Source: Porphyrobacter sp. UBA7686 (GTDB taxonomy: Bacteria > Pseudomonadota > Alphaproteobacteria > Sphingomonadales > Sphingomonadaceae). From it: a DNA stretch of 8,142 bases. Position numbers and translations under genes: made by a program. The DNA is taken from the NCBI GenBank assembly GCA_002482865.1, contig DLGU01000173.1:8377-16518 (forward strand). Reading direction: 5' to 3'. Positions 1-5,582 of this stretch are shown here, in pieces (the first letter of the stretch is position 1; each line of letters begins with the position of its first letter). The notes under the pieces are model-generated. The model did no database searches. It was not told the DNA's origin and was given only the letters and a program-made list of their open reading frames with translations.

Positions 1-728
1 AGGCTGGTCGGATCGACCTTGGCGACCGTGCCATCGCCCTGTTCCTGCACCCAGACTGCGCCTTCACCCGCTGCTAGGAAGCCGGGCGTATCGCCCAGTG
101 CGGCTGATCCGGTGACGACATTGGTGGCCGGATCGACCCGCTCCAGCACCTTGCCTTCGCTCGACACCGCCCAGACCGCATCGAAGCCATAGGCGAGATA
201 CCAGGTCTCGGGCGTGACGGTGACAGTCGCGACAATCGCGTTGGTGGCCGGGTCGATCCGCGCCAGCTTGCCTTCCGGATCGCTCGGCACCCAGACAGAG
301 CCTGCGCCCGCGATCACATTGGTTTCGCCCTTGGGATTGGCGAGGCCGGTGGCGATCTTGGCTTCGACTGCGGCGGTCTTCAGGTTGATGCGCCACAACT
401 CACCGTCCTCGCAATTGGCGACCCACAGCGATCCGGCCGCAATTGCCATTGTGCCGCAGGGGCGGGGCACCGGCGTGCTGGCGAGCTTGCCGGCAGGCGA
501 CCATTGCTCGACCCGGCCATCATTGGTGACCCACACCGTATCGCCATCCACCGCGAGGAAATCGGCAAAGCCTGGCACTTTCAGCGCGGTCTCGGTGAGG
601 TCGGGCGCGGGGCCGACCATTTCCGTGGGAGGTTCGCTATCCTCGGCCGCACACGCCGCGACAGCAAGGCTGGCGGCAAGGGCGAGAGCAAGCGGGCGGG
701 CAACGGAATTGCGCATCATGGGTGTCAT
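1..728 (-). CDS. Beta-propeller-like lipoprotein (streptogramin-lyase/YVTN-like), partial at its C-terminus
   Basis: The minus-strand frame is open from an ATG at 728 to the window edge (242 codons), so the C-terminus is missing. The N-terminus has a basic start, a hydrophobic Ala/Leu core and the lipobox VAAC with Cys at about residue 26, so it should be an exported lipoprotein. The mature part has at least five repeats of the type [ST/A]-[VL]-W-V followed by G-K-[LV], then DPATN, spaced roughly 40-47 residues apart. This is typical of Vgb-lyase/YVTN/NHL-type beta propellers. Three in-frame ATGs (728, 719, 716) compete; 728 is preferred because a GGAGG lies upstream of it, though its spacing of about 11 bases is long. 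Enzyme activity cannot be inferred: many such proteins only bind ligands. It is divergent from the guanidine/urea cluster and may be functionally unrelated. The exported propeller call is fairly sure; the function is unknown. Confidence 0.8.
   Translation of the reverse strand, partial: MTPMMRNSVARPLALALAASLAVAACAAEDSEPPTEMVGPAPDLTETALKVPGFADFLAVDGDTVWVTNDGRVEQWSPAGKLASTPVPRPCGTMAIAAGSLWVANCEDGELWRINLKTAAVEAKIATGLANPKGETNVIAGAGSVWVPSDPEGKLARIDPATNAIVATVTVTPETWYLAYGFDAVWAVSSEGKVLERVDPATNVVTGSAALGDTPGFLAAGEGAVWVQEQGDGTVAKVDPTS
121..260. repeat. Imperfect 20-bp direct repeat encoding propeller-blade motif
   Basis: The 20 bases at 121-140 and at 241-260 match at 18 positions and lie exactly 120 bp apart. 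Read on the minus strand they encode the repeated DPATN end of successive propeller blades. A weaker, more diverged copy lies at about 4-20. The repeat is explained by the internal duplication of the protein, not by a separate DNA element. Confidence 0.6.
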
Positions 729-814
729 GGGTCTCAGAGCCTCCACGCATGGCAGGGGAAGGAGAGGAGCGCCGCAAGGGCACAATGCCTGCCAGACTGA
801 TGCAACCTTGCGCA

Positions 815-840
815 TATTACTTTTGCAATCAATCGTAATA
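815..840. promoter_or_regulatory. Operator 1: TATTAC-N14-GTAATA, predicted site of the NikR-like regulator
   Basis: There is a perfect 6-bp inverted repeat, TATTAC at 815-820 and GTAATA at 835-840, separated by 14 bases. The same arms with the same spacing recur at 3582-3607, and in both copies the right arm continues as GTAATAATT, while the spacer bases differ. Widely separated half-sites about two helical turns apart are typical of tetrameric NikR proteins, and a NikR-like gene lies in this cluster. The site lies between the divergent propeller gene and the transporter genes and overlaps the predicted -35 of the latter, which suggests repression. The sequence pattern is certain; the regulator assignment is inferred. 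Confidence 0.75.
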
Positions 841-852
841 ATTCCCCATAGA
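823..852 (+). promoter_or_regulatory. Predicted promoter of the transporter genes
   Basis: A -35-like TTGCAA at 823-828 lies within operator 1 and is followed after 18 bases by a weak -10-like CATAGA at 847-852. This would place the transcript start near 859 and give a leader of about 45 bases. The -35 has the same offset from the left operator arm (8 bases) as the TTGACA in operator 2, which supports it. The -10 is poor, so its exact position is uncertain. Confidence 0.45.
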
Positions 853-872
853 CAAAAGCGGCAAACGAGGGG

Positions 873-891
873 ATGTTCGCACCCGCAACAT
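873..891 (+). other. Small hairpin in the leader just before the ribosome binding site
   Basis: ATGTT (873-877) pairs with AACAT (887-891) and GC (879-880) with GC (885-886), with an unpaired C at 878 and the loop ACCC. It ends directly at the AGGGGA ribosome binding site (892-897). It may modulate translation or be chance; it does not match the guanidine-I, -II or -III riboswitch patterns that I can recall. Confidence 0.3.
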
Positions 892-903
892 AGGGGACGA
901 ATC

Positions 904-1989
904 ATGCGCCACTTGGCCCGCCGCGCGGCCCGCTTCCTGCTTATCGCCCTCGCCCTTGCGGTGGCCGCCTGTTCGGGCAGCGAGGAGGACGCTTCCGCAC
1001 CCCGCACCGACTTCAACATCGGCTGGTCGATCTATGCCGGGTGGATGCCCTGGCCCTATGCCCAGCAGGCAGGGATCGTGAAGAAGTGGGAAGACAAGTA
1101 CGGCGTCAAAATCACCTTCGTGCAGGTCAACGACTACATCGAGAGCGTGAACCAATACACCGCTGGCAAGCTGGACGGCGTGACCGTCGCCAATATGGAC
1201 GCGCTGACGATCCCGGCAGCGGGTGGCAAGGACACCTCGGCTATCATCCTCGGCGATTATTCCAACGGCAATGATGCGGTCCTGCTGAAAGGCGCTGACG
1301 GCGTGGCGGGGATCAAGGGGCGGCAGGTGTACCTCGCCGAACTGTCGGTCTCGCACTACCTGCTCGCCCGCGCGCTCGAGACGTCAGGGATGAAGCTGAC
1401 CGACGTGAAGACGGTCAATACCTCGGATGCTGATATCGCCGCCGCCTTTGCCTCACCTGATGTGACCGCGGCAGTCGCGTGGAACCCGCAGGTGACCACC
1501 ATGAAGGGTGTGGCCGGCACGAAGGCCGTGTTCACCTCGGCCGATATTCCGGGCGAGATTCTCGATCTGATGGTGGTCGATACGGCGGTGCTGAAGGCGA
1601 ACCCCAATCTCGGCAAGGCGCTGGCGGGGATCTGGTACGAGACCATGACGCTGATGGCGCGGCAGGATGCCGAAGGCGCCGCCGCGCGCGCCGCGATGGC
1701 GAAGCTGGCGGGGACGACGCCGGAAGAATTCGAGGGCCAGCTCGCCACCACCTTCCTTTACGCCGATCCCAAAGCTGCGCTGATGGCGATGGCCTCGCCC
1801 GATCTGGTCACCACCATGACCCGCGTGCGCGATTTCAGCTTTGCTCAAGGCTTGTTCGGGCAGGGCGCCCGTTCAGCCGACGCGGTCGGGATGGAATTCC
1901 CCGGCGGCACAACCTTGGGTGACAAGGCCGCGATCACCTTGCGCTTTGATCCGACCTATATGCAGCTCGCCGCCGACGGGAAGCTCTAG
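904..1989 (+). CDS. ABC transporter substrate-binding lipoprotein, urea-carboxylase-associated (NMT1/TauA-like)
   Basis: This 361-residue protein is the likely solute receptor for the transporter encoded by the next two genes. The N-terminus is basic, followed by a Leu/Ala core and a lipobox VAAC with Cys at residue 23, so it should be lipid-anchored on the periplasmic side of the inner membrane. The mature start (FNIGWSIYAGWMPWPYA) and the following 'GIVKKWEDKYGVKI' and 'DALTIPAAGG' blocks are typical of the nitrate/taurine/thiamine-precursor-type binding proteins, in particular the subgroup found beside urea carboxylase. The frame is open far upstream to 214, but the ATG at 904 is chosen because AGGGGA lies 6 bases before it and the signal peptide starts there. 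The genome context (guanidine carboxylase and CgdAB genes downstream) suggests guanidine or a related cation as ligand. Family is confident; substrate is inferred. Confidence 0.9.
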   Translation: MRHLARRAARFLLIALALAVAACSGSEEDASAPRTDFNIGWSIYAGWMPWPYAQQAGIVKKWEDKYGVKITFVQVNDYIESVNQYTAGKLDGVTVANMDALTIPAAGGKDTSAIILGDYSNGNDAVLLKGADGVAGIKGRQVYLAELSVSHYLLARALETSGMKLTDVKTVNTSDADIAAAFASPDVTAAVAWNPQVTTMKGVAGTKAVFTSADIPGEILDLMVVDTAVLKANPNLGKALAGIWYETMTLMARQDAEGAAARAAMAKLAGTTPEEFEGQLATTFLYADPKAALMAMASPDLVTTMTRVRDFSFAQGLFGQGARSADAVGMEFPGGTTLGDKAAITLRFDPTYMQLAADGKL

Positions 1990-1993
1990 GCCG

Positions 1994-2809
1994 ATGCGCT
2001 GGGTGACAGCCCAGCCGGGGCGCGGCCGGGCGATCCTGCTAGGCGCGCTGCCGTTGGTGATGCTGGCGTTCGCCTACATCATCGCCGCTGCCGCGCGCCA
2101 TTCCGATAATGCGGCGGACAAGATCCTGCCGCTCCCCGGAGCAATGGCCGCAGCGATGGCGGCGCTGATCTTCGAAGCCGATCCGCTGTCGGGCCAATAT
2201 CTGTTCTGGGCCGATACGCTCGCCAGTTTGACGCGGTTAGGGCTTGGCCTTGGCATTGCTACGGCTTCGACCCTGCTTGTCGGCCTGGTTGTCGGGTCAT
2301 TGCCCCCGGTTAGAGCCACGTTGGGACCGCTTGTCACCGCGATCGCCGTGATCCCGCCTATCGCTCTGCTCCCGATCTTGTTCATCGTGTTCGGATTGGG
2401 CGAGACGGCCAAAGTGGCGCTGATCGTCATCGGGGTCGCCCCGTTCATGATCCGGGATGTTGCGGGGCACATCGCCGCTCTGCCGCGCGAACAGGTGATC
2501 AAGGCTCTGACTTTGGGCGCGAATTCGTGGGGCGTGATGTTACGGGTGGCTTTGCCACAAGCGATGCCGCGGCTGATCGAGGCGCTGCGCCTGTCGCTCG
2601 GCCCGGCGTGGGTGTTCCTGATCTCCGCTGAAGCAATCGCCGCCGATGTCGGGCTGGGCTACCGCATCTTCCTCGTCCGCCGCTACCTCGCGATGGACGT
2701 GATCCTGCCCTACGTCGCATGGATCGCGATCCTCGCGGTAGTGATGGATTTCGCCCTGTCGCGCGGCAGCCGCCGCCTGTTCGGCTGGGCGCATGGGGCA
2801 GCGCACTGA
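1994..2809 (+). CDS. ABC transporter permease, SsuC/TauC-like, urea-carboxylase-associated
   Basis: This is an inner-membrane permease of 271 residues with about six hydrophobic segments (roughly residues 14-32, 83-103, 115-134, 139-153, 203-218 and 236-252). The cytoplasmic coupling loop with the EAA-type motif is at about 170-190 (KALTLGANSWGVMLRVALPQ), which contacts the ATPase. The frame is open upstream to 1841, but the ATG at 1994 is preferred: it lies 4 bases after the stop of the binding-protein gene and leads straight into the first membrane segment. A GGGAAG about 10 bases upstream is a weak ribosome binding site, so translational coupling is likely. The stop overlaps the ATPase start (TGATG). 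Only one permease gene is present, so it should act as a homodimer. Family is confident; the transported substrate is inferred from context. Confidence 0.9.
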   Translation: MRWVTAQPGRGRAILLGALPLVMLAFAYIIAAAARHSDNAADKILPLPGAMAAAMAALIFEADPLSGQYLFWADTLASLTRLGLGLGIATASTLLVGLVVGSLPPVRATLGPLVTAIAVIPPIALLPILFIVFGLGETAKVALIVIGVAPFMIRDVAGHIAALPREQVIKALTLGANSWGVMLRVALPQAMPRLIEALRLSLGPAWVFLISAEAIAADVGLGYRIFLVRRYLAMDVILPYVAWIAILAVVMDFALSRGSRRLFGWAHGAAH

Positions 2810-3612
2810 TGGCGCTGCTGAGCCTCAAGAACCTGTGGGTCGAGTATGGCGAGAAGGTCGTACTTGAACGGATTTCGCTCGATATTGCCGAGGGTTCCTT
2901 TGTCTCGATCATCGGGCCTTCGGGCGCGGGCAAAAGCAGCCTGCTCCGCGTTGTCCTCGGGCAGGAGAAGCCGACGCGCGGGACGATCACCTTGGACGGT
3001 GCGCCGCTGCCGCCTGAATGCGGCCCAGATCGCGGGGTGGTGTTCCAGCGCTACTCGGTCTTCCCGCATTTGACCGTGCTGGGTAACACCTTGCTGGGGC
3101 TGGAGTTCTCCGCCTCGCCTTTCACCGCCCGCTTGTTCGGCAGCGCCCGGCGCGCCGCGATCTCAGAGGCCGAAGCGATGCTGGAGCAGGTCGGGCTAGC
3201 GGATAGCCGCCACCTCTACCCAGCGCAGATGTCGGGCGGGATGCAGCAGCGCCTCGCGATCGCTCAGGCCCTGATCAAGCGACCCCGTATCCTGCTGCTG
3301 GACGAGCCCTTTGGTGCGCTCGATCCCGGCATCCGCAAGGATATGCACGCGCTCATCACCCGGCTGTGGCGCGAGCATGGGCTGACGATCATTATGGTCA
3401 CTCACGATATCAAAGAGGCCTTTTCGCTCGGCACACGGGTGCTGACGCTCGACAAGCGCCGCCATGATCCGCACGCCCCGCAGCGCTATGGGGCGGCGGT
3501 CATCTATGACCTCGAGCTGACCCGCAAAGTACAGCAGGTCCACGCGGAAGCGCGGGCGGATGAACAAGCTGAGGTTGGCGGTATTACGATTGACACAGTT
3601 GGTAATAATTGA
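2809..3612 (+). CDS. ABC transporter ATP-binding protein, urea-carboxylase-associated
   Basis: This 267-residue cytoplasmic ATPase powers the transporter. All catalytic motifs are intact: Walker A GPSGAGKS at residues 36-43, Q-loop Gln at 80, signature MSGGMQQR at 141-148, Walker B ILLLDEP at 161-167 and the H-loop His at 199 (VTHD). It has a C-terminal tail of about 65 residues after the H-loop. The ATG at 2809 is chosen because it overlaps the permease stop (TGATG) and the protein begins there with the usual first strand (LLSLKNLWVEYG); an in-frame ATG at 2719 would add 30 residues unlike the family. The last codons (GGITIDTVGN) are encoded by the DNA that forms operator 2, so the gene's 3' end doubles as a regulatory site for the next gene. 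Confidence 0.93.
   Translation: MALLSLKNLWVEYGEKVVLERISLDIAEGSFVSIIGPSGAGKSSLLRVVLGQEKPTRGTITLDGAPLPPECGPDRGVVFQRYSVFPHLTVLGNTLLGLEFSASPFTARLFGSARRAAISEAEAMLEQVGLADSRHLYPAQMSGGMQQRLAIAQALIKRPRILLLDEPFGALDPGIRKDMHALITRLWREHGLTIIMVTHDIKEAFSLGTRVLTLDKRRHDPHAPQRYGAAVIYDLELTRKVQQVHAEARADEQAEVGGITIDTVGNN
3582..3607. promoter_or_regulatory. Operator 2: second copy of TATTAC-N14-GTAATA, within the 3' end of the ATPase gene
   Basis: TATTAC at 3582-3587 and GTAATA at 3602-3607 form the same perfect inverted repeat as at 815-840, with the identical 14-base spacer length and the same ATT extension to the right. It ends 17 bases before the regulator's start codon and overlaps a consensus -35, the arrangement expected for autorepression. 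It would also control the CgdAB-like and carboxylase genes that follow. Recurrence of a 12-base pattern with fixed spacing in two promoter positions, inside an otherwise GC-rich window, makes chance unlikely. Confidence 0.8.
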
Positions 3613-3618
3613 AATGAT
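3590..3618 (+). promoter_or_regulatory. Predicted internal promoter of the regulator and catabolic genes
   Basis: A perfect -35 hexamer TTGACA (3590-3595) is followed after 17 bases by AATGAT (3613-3618), which matches the -10 consensus at four of six positions. Transcription would start near 3625, at or next to the ATG of the regulator gene. The -35 lies between the arms of operator 2, so a bound regulator would block RNA polymerase. Confidence 0.6.
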
Positions 3619-3624
3619 CGCTGC

Positions 3625-4104
3625 ATGAGCTCCCCCGAACCCTCTCGTCTTGCGCGCCTCAGCATGAGCCTGCCGGCGGAACTGTTCCGCCAGCTCGACA
3701 TGATGGTCGAGGAACGCGGGCTGCCTTCACGCTCGCAGCTGATTGCCGAACTGATCCGCCACGCGCTTGCCGAGCATGAGGCGTTGACCCGGCCGGATGA
3801 GACGCTCGCAGGGACCGTTACCATCGTCTATGCTGGAGGCGGTGGCAGAGTGCGCCAGCAACTAGCTGAAACACAGGTGGATTACCTCAAGGAGGTGATT
3901 TCCTCGCAGCACGTGTTCCTTGAAGAGGACCAGTCGCTCGAAGTGCTGCTGGTGCAGGGGCCTGCGGTGCGGTTGAAGCAGCTGTGCGATGCCCTGCGCG
4001 CGATCCGGGGCGTGCAGCAATTGCAGCTCGTCACCACCACGGCGCTGCTGCCGCCGCTGCATGAACAGGACTTTCCGCCTGCGCGGCAGGAGGCCGCGGA
4101 ATGA
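3625..4104 (+). CDS. NikR-like ribbon-helix-helix regulator lacking most nickel ligands
   Basis: This 159-residue protein has the two-part NikR layout: an N-terminal ribbon-helix-helix DNA-binding domain (about residues 10-50, RLSMSLPAELFRQLD...RSQLIAELIRHAL) and a C-terminal ACT-like regulatory domain (about 62-142, TVTIVYA...LEVLLVQG...GVQQLQL). R11, S13 and S15 align with the DNA-contacting R3, T5 and T7 of E. coli NikR. By gap-free alignment the nickel ligands H76, H87, H89 and C95 correspond to V85, H96, F98 and S104, so only one is kept. The ATG at 3625 has no ribosome binding site and coincides with the predicted transcript start; the next ATG at 3664 would cut into the DNA-binding strand. 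It lies between transporter and catabolic genes, behind operator 2, so it is probably the local, autoregulated repressor. Fold is confident; effector unknown, with guanidine or a pathway intermediate as plausible candidates. Confidence 0.88.
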   Translation: MSSPEPSRLARLSMSLPAELFRQLDMMVEERGLPSRSQLIAELIRHALAEHEALTRPDETLAGTVTIVYAGGGGRVRQQLAETQVDYLKEVISSQHVFLEEDQSLEVLLVQGPAVRLKQLCDALRAIRGVQQLQLVTTTALLPPLHEQDFPPARQEAAE

Positions 4105-4922
4105 GCGGAACTGCCGATCCCAAAGCAGCGCGCGATCATGCCCGCGCGCAAGGCGGCACGCGGGTCGAGGCGATGCCGACCTTACCGCCCGTCGCGGGCG
4201 ACCTGCCTGAAGGCGTCGCAGCCGACGACCTGCTGTGGGAAGAAACCCTCGCGCCAGGCGGCTATGCCTCCCGCCGGATCGCGCGCGGCACCCGGTTGCG
4301 GCTGATCGACAAGGCGGGCGATGCCTGCGCGAGCCTCAATATCTTCAACGCCGACATGCCGACCGAGCGGTTGAACGTCGCCGATACCGTCAAGGTGCAA
4401 TGGAATGCCTATCTTGGCGCGGGCAAGCTGCTGCTCAGCGATATGGGCCGGGTGCTGATGAGCGTCCTCGAAGACGACGCCGGCACGCATGACACTTTCT
4501 GCGGCGTCTCAAATGCCGCCAGCAACCTGCGGAAATATGGTGAGGGCCGCAATTCCGGTGCTTACCCCAATGGGCGCGACCGGCTGATCCTCGGCGCGGC
4601 CAAGCACGGTCTGACCCGGCGCGACGTCCACCCTTGCGTGAACCTGTTCAAGGGCACCCGGATCGAGACTGACGGCACGATCACGCCGGTCGTCGGGCCC
4701 TTTGAGGCAGGCCGCGAAGTGCTGTTGCGTGCCGAGATGGATGTCATCGTCGTCATCGCCAACTGCCCCCATGTGCTCGACCCCCGTGAGGGCTGGAATT
4801 CCGCCCCGCTGCGCGTCACCGCATGGCGCGGCGCGATCACGGCTGAACAAGACCCCGTGCGCAACGCCACGCCAGAAGGGCTGCGCGCCTTCCTCAATAC
4901 CGAGGACTACTACCGCCGATAA
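4101..4922 (+). CDS. cgdA: Urea carboxylase-associated protein 1 / carboxyguanidine deiminase subunit (DUF1989)
   Basis: This 273-residue cytoplasmic protein belongs to the DUF1989 family formerly annotated as 'urea amidolyase-associated protein UAAP1'. Its partner is encoded by the next gene; together such pairs were shown to form carboxyguanidine deiminase, which converts carboxyguanidine to allophanate and ammonia. Conserved candidate metal or active-site residues are H130 and C134 (GTHDTFCG), H177 and C179 (HPCVNLF) and C222 (NCPH). Compared with the partner it carries an extra N-terminal region of about 40 residues including HARAQGGT and a longer C-terminus. Its ATG overlaps the regulator stop (ATGA) and is preceded by a strong AGGAGG (4088-4093) at 7 bases, so it may be translated at higher level than the regulator. 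The cgdA versus cgdB assignment follows gene order and size and is less certain than the family. Confidence 0.88.
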   Translation: MSGTADPKAARDHARAQGGTRVEAMPTLPPVAGDLPEGVAADDLLWEETLAPGGYASRRIARGTRLRLIDKAGDACASLNIFNADMPTERLNVADTVKVQWNAYLGAGKLLLSDMGRVLMSVLEDDAGTHDTFCGVSNAASNLRKYGEGRNSGAYPNGRDRLILGAAKHGLTRRDVHPCVNLFKGTRIETDGTITPVVGPFEAGREVLLRAEMDVIVVIANCPHVLDPREGWNSAPLRVTAWRGAITAEQDPVRNATPEGLRAFLNTEDYYRR

Positions 4923-4946
4923 CCCGCGCAAAAAGCAAGGCAAACC

Positions 4947-5582
4947 ATGACCAGCGACCCGGCCCTCTCCGGCCTTACCGGCACCATCATTCACGACGAG
5001 ATCGTGCCCGCCCGTGCGCCGTGGGTGCACCATGTCGCGGCGGGGGAAGTGCTGCGGATCGTAGATCTGGAAGGCAATCAGGCGGTCGATTTCCTGATCT
5101 ATGCCGCCGCTGATGATGCCGAGCGATACTCGGCGCAGGACACGGTGGCAGCGCAGGGCAATCTGTTCCTGCGCACCGGAACTGTGCTCCTCTCGAACGA
5201 AGGCCGCGCGCTGATGACCATCGTGGACAGCGCCGTGGAATATCACGACACCATCGGCGGAGCGTGTTCGTGCGAATCCAATACCTTGCGTTACGGTCAC
5301 CACACCAAGTCGCAGCACGCCTGCGTCGAGAACTTCCTTGAAGCGAACCTGACCCAAGGTCGCAGCAAGCGCGATATCGTTTCCAACATCAACTTCTTCA
5401 TGAACGTTCCGGTGGAGGAAGACGGCACGCTGGGCATCGTAGACGGCATTTCCGCGCCTGGCCTTACCGTCGACCTGCGCGCCGAGATGGACGTGATCGT
5501 GGTCGTGTCGAACTGCCCGCAGATCAACAACCCCTGCAACGGCTTCAACCCGACGCCGGTGCGCATGATCGTGACTGCGTGA
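4947..5582 (+). CDS. cgdB: Urea carboxylase-associated protein 2 / carboxyguanidine deiminase subunit (DUF1989)
   Basis: This 211-residue DUF1989 protein is a paralogue of the preceding gene product and the expected second subunit of carboxyguanidine deiminase. Shared landmarks are the HDT motif (H100), an H-x-C motif (H124, C126), the strand RAEMDVIVV and NCP (C190). It differs in carrying a C-x-C pair (C107, C109 in GGACSCESN) where the first subunit has Ser and Ala, so the two subunits probably have different metal or catalytic sites. The ATG lies 24 bases after the previous stop, with a modest AAGG at 6 bases. Its TGA stop overlaps the GTG start of the carboxylase gene, which suggests coupled translation of the two consecutive enzymes of the route. 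Confidence 0.88.
   Translation: MTSDPALSGLTGTIIHDEIVPARAPWVHHVAAGEVLRIVDLEGNQAVDFLIYAAADDAERYSAQDTVAAQGNLFLRTGTVLLSNEGRALMTIVDSAVEYHDTIGGACSCESNTLRYGHHTKSQHACVENFLEANLTQGRSKRDIVSNINFFMNVPVEEDGTLGIVDGISAPGLTVDLRAEMDVIVVVSNCPQINNPCNGFNPTPVRMIVTA

Larger units (their letters stand above)
729..903. other. Divergent intergenic region
   Basis: These 175 bases separate the minus-strand propeller gene from the transporter genes. They hold operator 1, the predicted plus-strand promoter, the small leader hairpin and the AGGGGA ribosome binding site, while GGAGG on the minus strand near 740-744 serves the propeller gene. The part at 780-850 is clearly AT-richer than the flanking genes. I see no convincing minus-strand promoter, no terminator and no recognisable guanidine riboswitch. 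Confidence 0.7.

Noticed and set aside
844..896. CCCCATA (844-850) pairing with TAGGGG (891-896) to hide the ribosome binding site
   Set aside because: The predicted transcript starts near 859, so the left partner would not be in the RNA. One base must also bulge. It would need reconsidering if transcription starts upstream of 844.
214..903. Extension of the binding-protein gene upstream to an ATG at 214
   Set aside because: The extension overlaps the propeller gene on the other strand and the operator region, and it would bury the signal peptide and lipobox that begin at 904.
861..903. Guanidine-II-like (mini-ykkC) element suggested by two ACGA motifs
   Set aside because: The two ACGA motifs at 865-868 and 897-900 are not flanked by complementary stems, and the conserved paired hairpins are missing.
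3625..4104. Naming the regulator nikR and calling it a nickel-uptake repressor
   Set aside because: Three of four nickel ligand positions are changed and the neighbouring genes concern guanidine or urea carboxylation. The neighbouring ABC genes are of the NMT1/TauA type, not of the NikABCDE type.
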